Assembly: GCA_002418285.1 (NCBI GenBank)
Contig: DIDT01000004.1
Span: 1 to 45,264 of the forward strand
From: Phycisphaerales bacterium UBA5793
GTDB lineage: Bacteria > Planctomycetota > Phycisphaerae > Phycisphaerales > UBA5793
Reading direction: 5' to 3'
Length of the DNA stretch: 45,264 bases
Shown piece by piece: positions 1-7,971 of this stretch. Every line of letters begins with the position of its first letter. The first letter of the stretch is position 1. Below the pieces are notes generated by a model. It had not been told where the DNA came from. It saw only the letters and a program-made list of their open reading frames with translations, and made no database searches. Position numbers and translations under genes: made by a program.

Positions 1-82
1 GGGCGTACGCGGGCAGCGCCTCCTGCGCCATGCGACACGCCAGCACCATCGCCGTCCTTGGCGACTTCGCGGTGGTGCACAT
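1..82 (-). CDS. N-terminal fragment of a possible transposase
   Basis: An open frame reads from an ATG at 82 off the left edge and gives 27 residues containing QEALPAYA. That short string resembles the N-terminus of IS4-like transposases common in planctomycetes, where an EALPAYxH motif comes just after the start; this is recalled family knowledge, not a search result. Only the first residues lie in the window, so catalytic DDE residues cannot be seen. A transposase here would fit the rearranged RHS region to its right. It could equally be a chance frame. Confidence 0.35.
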   Translation of the reverse strand, partial: MCTTAKSPRTAMVLACRMAQEALPAYA

Positions 83-180
83 GCTCGATTGAAGGCTCCG
101 CATTCACCTCACGACCGACCGAATCGGAGGTTTTCTACAGAGCATACCAGTCCCGTTTTCTTGCCTGTTCCGCGGTGTGC

Positions 181-996
181 CTAGTCCGCTGCATCTTCGA
201 GAGCCTCCTGGACCCAACCGGGGTCCATCGGAGCTCTCATAGCACCTAGATCAGGCTTTGGGGGGCACGCCATGTGCTCTGCCCCGGGAATCTGTTTCCC
301 ACACTCAGGGCAGATTGGCGAATAAGATCTTGAGACAGGGTAGCAACAGTCTGGGCACAGTCCCTTCCTGCGGCGGAAAGCCGTGCGAACAGCGATGAAT
401 AGCCCTCTAACAATGATCCATACGATAAGCCAACACAGCGTGTCGATGAACAGCCCTCTCGCCAATAACCCATAGGGTACTGCTGCCCTTATCCACTTCG
501 GTGCCTCATCTTCGTAAATGCTTTGATGGTCGAGCAGAATCATTGTTTCAAGCACGTCCGCTCGCCTAAGGCGAGGTAAAGTGATCCGAGATCCTCTGAT
601 ACATGCCATGGGCCATCCCGTTGCAATAGTTTTCCCCCAAAGCTGGTGCTCGACCGACTGTCGCTGAACATCGGGGACTTGTGCCCACCAAGGAATCCTC
701 TGTCGCCCAACTTGAGAGAGCGCGGCTATGCGTTCTCTAGGTAGAATCAAAGAAGACCGCCTCGCCCCGGCACGAACTGGAATTGAACTCATCAACAGTG
801 AGTCATAGTCGAACTGACGCCACGCCAAGTGGTTCGATACTGTGAACGACCAATTCGGTGAACATGTATTGCCGGATGTGATAGTTGGTTGACCAAGTGG
901 GCCAGCAACCGCTGCAAGTATCGCGACACTGAGCGACATAAGTACAGCGCCCGGTACGGCGCGCATTACACTCGCTATAGATGGCATCAACTTCAA
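181..996 (-). CDS. Membrane protein with C-terminal zinc ribbon
   Basis: The 271-residue product has a hydrophobic N-terminal anchor (about residues 12-34), a roughly 130-residue middle, a second strongly hydrophobic segment near residues 178-202, and then CPDC...CPEC, a four-cysteine ribbon of the kind placed after a membrane helix in many planctomycete proteins. It is the first gene downstream of RHS tip 1. If the tip is read through its G8 tract it ends at 1004, only 7 bases before this ATG, a spacing expected for co-translation. By position it is a candidate immunity or accessory protein for that tip, but it matches no immunity family I recognise. Confidence 0.65.
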   Translation of the reverse strand: MKLMPSIASVMRAVPGAVLMSLSVAILAAVAGPLGQPTITSGNTCSPNWSFTVSNHLAWRQFDYDSLLMSSIPVRAGARRSSLILPRERIAALSQVGRQRIPWWAQVPDVQRQSVEHQLWGKTIATGWPMACIRGSRITLPRLRRADVLETMILLDHQSIYEDEAPKWIRAAVPYGLLARGLFIDTLCWLIVWIIVRGLFIAVRTAFRRRKGLCPDCCYPVSRSYSPICPECGKQIPGAEHMACPPKPDLGAMRAPMDPGWVQEALEDAAD

Positions 997-1169
997 TGGG
1001 ATGTTACCACTGGCTCACGCACTGGAAACATTCGCTACAGAACAGCCACTTGTCGGTCTCAATGTACCGTTTCATCTCGCGGCAATCTTGCCTCCAATGC
1101 TCGACCTCATATCGCTCGCAGTTCATCGTTCGTGACATGCATCCTGTGAGGCACGTATATACATTGCAC

Positions 1170-2213
1170 TCAGAACAGCTCTTGCCGCACATTCCCCCAT
1201 TCCAAATCGGATCCTGATAGCCGCCGCCAGGCGTCTCGGGGGGGGCACGTATAATTCGGTTGATGCAGACCCTCGCACTCGTCGATGCACCTCGAAAAGT
1301 CGTATTTTGGTGAATCCTTCGTTTCTGGAATTCCACCCCAGGCTTGAATCGCACAGTTGCAAGAGTATTTTATGCCGTTCCAGCAAGCTGATGCTCCATG
1401 TCCGCCGCCTCTCAGACAGATCTCTTCGCAAAGCGAACCTGCCGTGCCTGGATACACACGTCCCGGCGCCGGTGGTGTGATTCCCTTGCAGTTCCCGAGG
1501 CAGGCAGCCAACCAGCCAGGATCGAGGCTGTCGGGATACTGGGCGTAGCAGCATGCATTGCAAGATGCCCCGAATAAACCGTAGTTCCCGCATTTATTGG
1601 GATTAGAACGCGTGTTTGTTAGAGGATTGTCCGCATATATGTGCCCCCGCCCACTAGCCAGGCCCGTCGAATCCCCATTGATCAATGACATGCTCCCCAC
1701 GTATTCATACAAGCTCAACCCATCGACGTATCCCAGCGGATCGCGTCGTGTCCACCGCCCGAGTTCAGTGGAGTAGACGCGGTGTCGGACGTGTTCGAGG
1801 TCGAGGTGACTGTCCTTCTGGTAGCCGGCGTAGCCGATGCGGTTGGCGACGGCGGCTGAGGAGAGGGCGTTCCAGGCGGTGTCCGCGTTGTTCGCTGCGG
1901 CCAGCGTCTCGTCGTCGCCGTCGACGTCGCCATCGAGGTCGTAGTCGTAGCGCACGTCATAACCGACGGTCCAGACATAGATGGCGTTTTCATCAGCTGC
2001 GTCACAGTTCCCATCACTGTCGGTGTCCCCGGCAGGCAGGCCGAAGGGGATGCCGTAGGCGCTGAATTTGGCCCATTCAGTCATCACGCCACCGCTGGTC
2101 ACGATCGCCGAGACGTCTGATCTCCAGTTCTGGCAGTAGTAGCGCCGCTGTTCAAGCGTGCCGTCGGCGGCACTGGTCCAACTCGAGTCGGGGTGGGTGT
2201 AGTGCGTGAACAC
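1170..2213 (-). CDS. Orphan RHS core and variable tip 1, probably frameshifted
   Basis: The 347-residue frame (GTG at 2213) carries the end of an RHS core, with the signature RVYSTELGRWTRRDPLGYVDG followed by a variable C-terminal region. Before the signature are two Asp-rich loops (DTDSDGNCDAAD and DYDLDGDVDGDD) that look like paired dockerin or EF-hand calcium sites. The long YD-repeat N-terminus typical of RHS proteins (often over 1000 residues) is missing, so this is an orphan or truncated tip. The tail is cysteine-rich up to a run of eight G at 1238-1245. One base fewer there moves into a frame that stays open to 1004 and continues the cysteine-rich pattern. The true gene is therefore probably 1004-2213 or a recent pseudogene. 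The core is a near-copy of that in tip 2. Confidence 0.7.
   Translation of the reverse strand: MFTHYTHPDSSWTSAADGTLEQRRYYCQNWRSDVSAIVTSGGVMTEWAKFSAYGIPFGLPAGDTDSDGNCDAADENAIYVWTVGYDVRYDYDLDGDVDGDDETLAAANNADTAWNALSSAAVANRIGYAGYQKDSHLDLEHVRHRVYSTELGRWTRRDPLGYVDGLSLYEYVGSMSLINGDSTGLASGRGHIYADNPLTNTRSNPNKCGNYGLFGASCNACCYAQYPDSLDPGWLAACLGNCKGITPPAPGRVYPGTAGSLCEEICLRGGGHGASACWNGIKYSCNCAIQAWGGIPETKDSPKYDFSRCIDECEGLHQPNYTCPPRDAWRRLSGSDLEWGNVRQELF
1238..1245. repeat. G8 homopolymer inside RHS tip 1
   Basis: Eight consecutive G on the plus strand (C8 in the sense strand of the gene). The upstream frame ends at 1170. The frame reached by removing one base encodes a Cys-rich tail to 1004 with ten further cysteines and abuts the next gene. 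It could be a sequencing error, a real disabling mutation, or a slippage site. Confidence 0.75.
1715..2190. repeat. Diverged duplicate of the RHS core (other copy 4073-4560)
   Basis: About 480 bp of this segment align with 4073-4560 in the same orientation and frame, from the RDPLGYVDG signature back through the calcium-binding loops to SAADGTLEQRR. Differences are scattered and mostly synonymous or conservative, so the duplication is not recent. Similarity stops on both sides: the tips are unrelated, and upstream only copy 2 retains more RHS sequence. Confidence 0.85.
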
Positions 2214-2332
2214 CAGAGCAGTGTAGTGGGCCGGAGTGCGGGGAGGATGGGCGGTGGTCGGACGATCGCCAGGCGGGAACGGCAGTGCGTGGCGGGAAGA
2301 AGCGAGGGGGATGGGACGGTCGCGGCCAAAAC

Positions 2333-2390
2333 ATCGTACCAGTTCTGTTGTCTTCCCCCAAATATCGTACCGGTCCCGTAGTCTTCCCCT
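2333..2390. repeat. Two-copy tandem repeat, 31-bp period
   Basis: Two imperfect copies begin at 2333 and 2364, each starting ATCGTACC and ending TCTTCCCC. No coding role is evident. Confidence 0.55.
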
Positions 2391-2454
2391 GCTGGCCTCC
2401 GCCTTCGATCACGCGAGACTTCCCCTGTGATCACTTACGTCTATATCCGCACAG

Positions 2455-2643
2455 ATGTCAATAAAGGCTTTGCGCGTTGGCGGAGAGGCTTGGCAGATCG
2501 GGCGAGCGGCTTTGCCCAATGGCAGAAAGGCATGGCCCGTTGAGCAAGAGGCTTAGTGCGCTAACCGAGATGCGTAGCGGACCGCCGGAATGGCTTTGCG
2601 GCTGGGCAGAGCGCCTTTGCGGATTGACCAAGCGCCTTGGCGG
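2455..2643. repeat. Nine-unit 21-bp tandem repeat array
   Basis: Nine contiguous degenerate units of exactly 21 bp can be laid out from 2455 to 2643, with consensus roughly NNTGGCNGAGNGGCTTTGCGG. The best conserved part is the GGCTTTGCGG half. Because 21 is divisible by three, every frame shows a heptad pattern, for example AERLGR-type units on the plus strand. There is no start, ribosome site or homology to argue that it is translated. Confidence 0.8.
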
Positions 2644-2741
2644 AATCCCCGTACGGCCAACCATCACCTGCCCCGTTTTTCCCGTCCTGTCTTATTCTTG
2701 CATTCTTCCTCCCAACCTGTCCACTGCATGTGTCGAGATTC

Positions 2742-3272
2742 CTACTGATCCGCTCGACGTATCGGCCCCGGAACTGGACGGGGCGTGCTTTCTGAGTACC
2801 ACTGCTGCGTGATGTACCACTCATAGTCTGCCTCATCGCCTACCAGATACCAAGTGCTCCCCTCACTGGTCGTTCCCAATTCGTAGAGGTTGATTTGGCC
2901 CACCGCCGGAACCGGCGAGTACTCCACAGAGTATATCTCTCCGCCAATTGTTTCTGCTACGATTTGGTGCCAATCAGTCAAGAGAGCCAGATCAGACATG
3001 AGCACAAGTCCGGAGTCTGGCACGCGAACTTCAAACTGCTGTGCCGACGTTTCAACAAACGGCGTAATGCTTGCTTGGCTTGTACCTAACGGCGCTGTTC
3101 GCAGTTCGATCAGGCCGCGGAATCCATCGGGGATTTTGAGGACGACCATGGGAACTGAGTATGGCATGGCGACGGCACGCCATAACCCGTACAATAGCAC
3201 CGCGACTACGCTAGCTAGACCTAGCAGAATAATCGCGATGATCAACAACCGTTTCGTCACGGAGCCATCCAC
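2742..3272 (-). CDS. Small membrane-anchored protein, candidate immunity protein for RHS tip 2
   Basis: The 176-residue product begins with a short cytoplasmic stretch and one strong transmembrane helix (about residues 8-33). A beta-rich extracytoplasmic domain follows, containing PDGFRGLIEL near residue 50 and an aromatic C-terminal segment. It starts 45 bases after the stop of RHS tip 2 on the same strand, the usual place for an immunity or partner gene. I do not recognise a family. Confidence 0.65.
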   Translation of the reverse strand: MDGSVTKRLLIIAIILLGLASVVAVLLYGLWRAVAMPYSVPMVVLKIPDGFRGLIELRTAPLGTSQASITPFVETSAQQFEVRVPDSGLVLMSDLALLTDWHQIVAETIGGEIYSVEYSPVPAVGQINLYELGTTSEGSTWYLVGDEADYEWYITQQWYSESTPRPVPGPIRRADQ

Positions 3273-3317
3273 GTTCGCCAGGAGCCTTTCATGTTCTGAC
3301 TGCCATCGGCGGTTCGA

Positions 3318-4970
3318 TTAATACGGGCATACGCAACATCCAAATGCAACCGATGCGGCCGGCGGGTCATTGACCCACTTGTCATACGTCCTGCTTGTAA
3401 TGCCAGTTTGGAGGCTCAGATTCACAATACCCGGCTTTAGGTCAGGTGAGATGTACCAGTAGATTTTACCGTTGTAGTTGTCCACAATGCCCTCGTAGTC
3501 GGGGTAGAGGTCGTGCACCCCCACTACTTGGGCGCGGACAACACATGAGCAGCGCCCGTTACGGTCTCGGTCGCCGTACATTGTGAAGCTCCAGTCTGCA
3601 GTGAAATCAATTGCTGGTATCCATGGGATGAACGGGTTTTTGCCATGCGCTTGGACTCTGAGATACGAAGTGCATGGCTGAGCACTCGGTGACCAAACAA
3701 CGCTAGGTGCCGATGTCTTAGACCTCGCAAATTGTGAACCTGGACTAACTTCTGGCCACACTATTACTTGGGTAGCATTGGAGTTTGCAATTTCGTTGAA
3801 AAACGCCGCCGTTGATCCAATCCAATCAGTTTGCACGGAAAAAGACGTATGGATTCGAGAGGTGCCACGCTCAAATGGCCGGCGATTATCAGTCTTGTAT
3901 TTGCCAACCCAGACTAGACGTCCTACCGGAATGTGAAAATAGCCCATCCAACCCCCCGCCAAGTTTGCATGAGTGCGGCCGATGAAGGCATTGAACTGAT
4001 TGTGCGGCCAAACTTCGGCACCAAACGGGTCGAGCAGAGTTGCTGGAATGGATGCCGCATATGCATACACACTCATCCCATCGACATAGCCGAGCGGATC
4101 ACGTCTTGTCCACCGCCCGAGTTCAGCTGAATAGACGCGGTTGCGGACGTGATTGAGATCGAGGTGGCTGTCCTTCTGGTAGCCGGCGTAGCCGACGCGG
4201 CTGGCCACAGCGGCTGAGGAGAGGACGTTCCAGCCGGTGGACGCGTTGTTGGCGTTGGCCAGGGTCTCGTCATCCCCGTCGATGTCGCCATCGAGGTCGT
4301 AGTCGTAGCGCACGTCGTAACCGACCGCCCAGACGTGGATCGCGTTCTCATCGCTTGAGTCGCAATCTCCGTCACTGTCAGTGTCACCGGCCGGCAGACC
4401 GATGGGGATTCCATAGGCGGTGAACTTGGCCCACTCGACCATGACCCCGCCGCTGGTCACGACGGCGGAGACGTCGGCTCGCCAGTTCTGGCAGTAGTAG
4501 CGGCGCTGCTCGAGCGTGCCGTCGGCGGCACTGGTCCAGCCCGAGTTGTCATCACGTTGACGCAGGATCACGCTGTCAATGTAACTGGATCCTCCGGCTC
4601 CGTCAAGGCCGGCCTGGTGGTAGGCGAAGAGTTCCTTGGGATTGTCATCGTCATCGCGGTAGACGGCGATGAGCCGCCAGCGCTCGTCGTAGATGAGCTG
4701 ATACGTCGGGTCGCTGCCGTCGGCGACCCCGTCGGGCTCGGTGTCTTCATGGAAGGAGATGCGCTGACCCAGATCATTGCAGCGGTACTCAGTTCCGTAA
4801 GGCCCGATTGAATGAGTCTTGCCTCCGTCGCGGGAAAGACTCATCACGTCGTTTTCAATCCTCATCCCATCACGGCGGCATCCCATCCGGCCATTTCTGC
4901 GACTCACTCCGTCGCGGGAAGACCTTATCTCCAGGAATGAGATTCTTATTGCGAGCCTTGGGTGAGTCAC
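3318..4970 (-). CDS. Orphan RHS core and variable tip 2
   Basis: The 550-residue frame contains one YD-like segment (GPYGTEYRCNDLGQRISF), the dockerin-like calcium loops (DTDSDGDCDSSD and DYDLDGDIDGDD), and the RHS signature GRWTRRDPLGYVDGMSVYAY near residue 295. A unique tail of about 235 residues follows, with aromatic residues and paired cysteines. The first 50 or so residues are low quality: the DNA from 4822 to 4923 contains a repeated CTCCGTCGCGGGAA string, so the true start may be further in, or the gene is a truncated orphan tip. Full RHS proteins are far longer. Its core duplicates that of tip 1, and the membrane-protein gene downstream may encode its partner. Confidence 0.7.
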   Translation of the reverse strand: MTHPRLAIRISFLEIRSSRDGVSRRNGRMGCRRDGMRIENDVMSLSRDGGKTHSIGPYGTEYRCNDLGQRISFHEDTEPDGVADGSDPTYQLIYDERWRLIAVYRDDDDNPKELFAYHQAGLDGAGGSSYIDSVILRQRDDNSGWTSAADGTLEQRRYYCQNWRADVSAVVTSGGVMVEWAKFTAYGIPIGLPAGDTDSDGDCDSSDENAIHVWAVGYDVRYDYDLDGDIDGDDETLANANNASTGWNVLSSAAVASRVGYAGYQKDSHLDLNHVRNRVYSAELGRWTRRDPLGYVDGMSVYAYAASIPATLLDPFGAEVWPHNQFNAFIGRTHANLAGGWMGYFHIPVGRLVWVGKYKTDNRRPFERGTSRIHTSFSVQTDWIGSTAAFFNEIANSNATQVIVWPEVSPGSQFARSKTSAPSVVWSPSAQPCTSYLRVQAHGKNPFIPWIPAIDFTADWSFTMYGDRDRNGRCSCVVRAQVVGVHDLYPDYEGIVDNYNGKIYWYISPDLKPGIVNLSLQTGITSRTYDKWVNDPPAASVAFGCCVCPY

Positions 4971-5463
4971 TCATCGGGCCGAGTCGGTGGCGGGTCGGTT
5001 CTTTGATGGATTTGGCGGGTATTGAATATCGGTCTGGATTGGTTGCTTGGCTGGGCCGACACAGGGTTTGGCGGCGCTGCGGGCCGGGGGCTGCGTTCGT
5101 GGAACGCGGATCGCGAACGGGCAAGAGCGGTCGGATGCGGCAGGCGACAGCGCTCGGTCCTGGCCATCCGCGGTCCGCACGGCGGACCCTACCACTGGCA
5201 TCCGTGCGGGCGGGACGCACGCACCACCGATTGCCCGCATGAAGAAGATCTAGCTGTTCCTGTCTTTGCGCCGACGCGCGATGGTGATCTGCTCGCGTGG
5301 TCGATGCAGAGCGGGTCGAGCGGCGCGGCCGGCCGAAAGGCACGGTCGGCGCGACGGTGCTGTATTACGTCGGCGAGCAGGCGCCCGCGGACCTGAGACA
5401 ACCGGTATACTATCGGCGCCTTGATCGAGTCGGCGAAGATCAGCACTGATATGGAGCAGCGCC
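4971..5463. other. Intergenic stretch between RHS tip 2 and the rhomboid gene
   Basis: I see no real gene in these 490 bases. Overlapping frames in both directions are Arg/Ala/Pro-rich and typical of high-GC noise. A GRDART-type repeat lies at about 5190-5245, and a TATACT hexamer at 5406-5411 could be the -10 of the rhomboid gene, although no good -35 is visible. Confidence 0.6.
5190..5245. repeat. GRDART-type intergenic repeat
   Basis: The segment containing CCGTGCGGGCGGGACGCACG translates as CGRDARTT in one frame and VVRASRPHG on the other strand. These peptides are a familiar false-ORF signature of a dispersed intergenic repeat in planctomycete genomes (recalled, not searched). Only one copy is seen here. 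Confidence 0.4.
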
Positions 5464-6126
5464 ATGATCATCCCCTACCAGGTTGATGTGCCGATGAGTC
5501 GCTGGCCGATCGCGAACTTTGCGATCATCGTGGTGACCACGATTGTCTCGATTGTCGCGCTGGAGGCGCTGTACGACGAGCAGCCTTGGGCGATTGCCAT
5601 GATCCTCTTCGACTGGTCGCCCAGCGGGTTGTTCGGCCACCTGTTCCTGCACGCCGGCATTGTGCACCTCATCGGCAACATGCTGTTTCTCTGGGTGTTC
5701 GGCAACGCCGTGTGCGCCAAGATCGGGAACGGCTGGTTCCCGGCGACGTACATCGGTCTCGGGCTGCTGGCGGCGGCGGCGCACATTCTGATTGATGGTG
5801 CGCCGGCCGTGGGCGCGAGCGGCGCGATCAACGGTGTGGTCGGCATGTTTCTTGTGCTCTATCCGCTCAACGGCATTTCGTGCTTCTGGCTTGGAGGCAT
5901 CTGGTGGGGCAACGTGACGTTCTGCATTTCATCGTACTGGATGATCCTGCTGTGGTTCGTCTTCGATATCTGGGGTGCGATGGGCGCCGACTCGGGCGTG
6001 GCGAACTGGGCGCACATCGGCGGATTCCTTGCCGGCGTCGCGGTCGCGGTGGCGATGTTGCAGACCGGGCTGATCGAGATGGATGATCGCGAGCGTTCGC
6101 TGGTGGACATCGTGCGCGGGGAGTAG
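5464..6126 (+). CDS. Rhomboid-family intramembrane serine protease
   Basis: The protein should cleave transmembrane substrates within the inner membrane. It has 220 residues, the usual size of a bacterial six-helix rhomboid. The HxxxN pair is at H68 and N72 (VHLIGNM), the nucleophile S119 sits in GASGAING, and the catalytic histidine is H184 in NWAHIGGFLAG, so the active site is complete. Several hydrophobic helices are obvious. GGAG lies 8 bases before the ATG. The gene is monocistronic and convergent with bioD. Its natural substrate cannot be inferred from context. Confidence 0.92.
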   Translation: MIIPYQVDVPMSRWPIANFAIIVVTTIVSIVALEALYDEQPWAIAMILFDWSPSGLFGHLFLHAGIVHLIGNMLFLWVFGNAVCAKIGNGWFPATYIGLGLLAAAAHILIDGAPAVGASGAINGVVGMFLVLYPLNGISCFWLGGIWWGNVTFCISSYWMILLWFVFDIWGAMGADSGVANWAHIGGFLAGVAVAVAMLQTGLIEMDDRERSLVDIVRGE

Positions 6127-6143
6127 CTGGAGTTGTCAGCAAC

Positions 6144-6159
6144 CCCGCATCGACGCGGG
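6144..6159. terminator. Weak hairpin in the convergent rhomboid/bioD gap
   Basis: CCCGC and GCGGG pair around a six-base loop, with no U-run on either side. It may help end transcription of one or both genes. Confidence 0.25.
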
Positions 6160-6179
6160 CGGGCCATCGGCGAAACCCG

Positions 6180-6974
6180 CTATCGCGAGCGCGGCGGCTT
6201 GGCGTACTGGCGCCAGTCGGTGAGCGCGACGGCCGCGCGGACTTCGTCGTGGAGTACGCCGTCGGCGACGCGCAACTGATCGTCGCTGACGCGCGGCACG
6301 GTCGCGAGGATCGGCAGACGATTCATGCGGCCGAGCCACTCGCGGTTGGTCTGCATCGCGGGATCGGGGTCATCCGGGTTGTAGAAGTTGACAACGAGAC
6401 CGGCGATGCGGCAGTTGGCGCGGCGGAGCGATTCAACGGTGAGGGCGGTGTGATTGAGCGTGCCGAGATCGCTGCGGCAGACGATGACGACGGGGTAGTC
6501 GGCTTCGCGAATGAGGTCGAGGACGGTGCGCTGCGGGTCGCGCGGGTCGATGGGGACCATCACGCCGCCGACGCCTTCCATGAGCATCACGTCGCAGCCT
6601 CGGTCGATGGCACTGATGCTGCGGCGGATGGGTTCCAGATCTAGCGTGCGGCCACTGCGCTCCATCGCCACGGCGGGCGCGAGGGGGAGGCGTTCGAGAA
6701 TCGGCGAGACCATCGGCAGACCGCCCACCGATGGATCGAACTGGGAGAAGTAAGCGAGGGCCTGGGCGTCGTCGCTCACGAGTCCTTCGCGCTCGGTGCG
6801 CGCTCCGGTGGCGAACGGTTTGCACACGCCAACGCGCAGACCGAGGCGCACGAGGATATCGGCGATGGCGCAGGTGACGACGGTCTTGCCGACGTTGGTG
6901 TCGGTGGCGGTGATGAAGAGCCCGGGCTTGCCGCGCTGCGGGAGGTCGAAGGCGGGAATCAACGATGGTGGCAT
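6180..6974 (-). CDS. bioD: ATP-dependent dethiobiotin synthetase
   Basis: BioD closes the ureido ring of dethiobiotin from 7,8-diaminononanoate, CO2 and ATP, the penultimate step of biotin synthesis in the cytoplasm. The P-loop is at residues 24-31 (TDTNVGKT), followed by the expected CKPFATG lysine region, a MEGVGGVMVP segment and a VCRSDLGTLNHT segment, all diagnostic. The length of 264 residues is slightly above the usual 220-240. No other bio genes are nearby. It follows nnrD by only 6 bases and is probably co-transcribed with it. Confidence 0.92.
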   Translation of the reverse strand: MPPSLIPAFDLPQRGKPGLFITATDTNVGKTVVTCAIADILVRLGLRVGVCKPFATGARTEREGLVSDDAQALAYFSQFDPSVGGLPMVSPILERLPLAPAVAMERSGRTLDLEPIRRSISAIDRGCDVMLMEGVGGVMVPIDPRDPQRTVLDLIREADYPVVIVCRSDLGTLNHTALTVESLRRANCRIAGLVVNFYNPDDPDPAMQTNREWLGRMNRLPILATVPRVSDDQLRVADGVLHDEVRAAVALTDWRQYAKPPRSR

Positions 6975-6980
6975 GGTGAA

Positions 6981-7931
6981 TCAAACCTGAGCGCGAAGCG
7001 TGCGGAGCACTTCGGGCAATTCGTTGGCGAGTTCGAAGGCGAGCAGTCCGGCAGCTCCATGCTGATCTGCCCAGCGTTGACCGGCCAGGCTGTGGAGAGC
7101 CACACCCCAGCAAGCGGCGTCAAACAGATCGAGGCCGCCCATCTGATTGGGATTGACCCGGCCGAGATGCGGCTTCCACCATTGGGCGACTGCGGAGGCG
7201 ATGGCGCCGGTAAGGACATCGCCTGTTCCGGCGGTGGCCAGAGCGGAATTGGCGTGCGAAGCAGTCCAGGTTCGCTGGCCATCGGTGACGATGGTGGTCG
7301 AACCCTTGAGGACAACGATGCTGCCGAGGCGCTGGGCCATGCCGGCGGCAGCCTGAGCGCGACGGGCCTCGTCGCCGGTTGCGTCGTTGATCGCCAGCGC
7401 TTTGGCGAGTCGGGCGAATTCGCCGGGGTGGGGCGTGATGATGAGTGGAGCGCGCAGGTCGGCGGTGAAGTCGGAGAGTTCGGCAAGGTTGTTCAGACCA
7501 TCGGCATCAAGAACAACGGGCACTTCATCCTGAGCGAGCAACCAAACGAGCAACTGCTGTCGATCAAAGCCGACGCCCCAGCCGGGCCCGACGGCGAGAC
7601 AGGTGGCGCGTTCAAGTTCGGGAGCGAGCAGAGCTGCCGCGTCGCTGTTGAGGAGTTTGAGACCGTCATCTACGGGAAGCGCAATGCCGGTCGCGCTGGG
7701 AGCAATCGCAATCGCCTGAGCAATGATCGGCGCGGGCACCGCGAGTTTGGCCAGGCCGCAACCTGCACGGAGGGCGGCAACAGCCGCCAGCGCCGGCGCA
7801 CCGATCATGGTGTGGATGCCGTCATCGCAGCCACCGACGACCAGCACGGTGCCGAAAGTGCCCTTGTGACTATCGACGGGGCGCGGCGGGAGGGGTGGAA
7901 GTTGGGTGAGATCCACGGTCATACGGAGCAA
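6981..7931 (-). CDS. nnrD: ADP/ATP-dependent NAD(P)H-hydrate dehydratase
   Basis: The enzyme repairs hydrated NAD(P)H (NADHX) by nucleotide-driven dehydration. The 316-residue protein has the ribokinase-like fold signature: VVGG near the start, VVLDADGLN, ITPHPGEFARL (the conserved HPGE), VLKG, and the catalytic TAGTGDVLTG. There is no N-terminal NnrE epimerase domain, so this is the stand-alone dehydratase. The ATG at 7931 is used here; the in-frame ATG at 7922 is equally possible. It lies just ahead of bioD. Confidence 0.9.
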   Translation of the reverse strand: MLRMTVDLTQLPPLPPRPVDSHKGTFGTVLVVGGCDDGIHTMIGAPALAAVAALRAGCGLAKLAVPAPIIAQAIAIAPSATGIALPVDDGLKLLNSDAAALLAPELERATCLAVGPGWGVGFDRQQLLVWLLAQDEVPVVLDADGLNNLAELSDFTADLRAPLIITPHPGEFARLAKALAINDATGDEARRAQAAAGMAQRLGSIVVLKGSTTIVTDGQRTWTASHANSALATAGTGDVLTGAIASAVAQWWKPHLGRVNPNQMGGLDLFDAACWGVALHSLAGQRWADQHGAAGLLAFELANELPEVLRTLRAQV

Positions 7932-7971
7932 GTGTAGGAATCCGGCGCTCGACTGCGAATCGTCGGCAAAC

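Larger units (their letters stand above)
2214..2741. other. Non-coding stretch with two tandem-repeat arrays
   Basis: No convincing gene lies between RHS tip 1 and the 2742-3272 gene. The open frames here are short, Pro/Arg-rich and overlap in several frames. The stretch contains a two-copy 31-bp repeat and a nine-copy 21-bp array, listed separately. It may be debris of the lost N-terminal part of RHS copy 1. Confidence 0.6.

Noticed and set aside
2477..2812. Plus-strand frame with AERLG heptad repeats
   Set aside because: It arises from the 21-bp tandem repeat, has no ribosome site and loses the pattern outside the array; kept as a repeat only.
5022..5396. Plus-strand frame with CGRDARTTDC
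   Set aside because: Matches the false-ORF signature of a dispersed intergenic repeat; no start context or fold.
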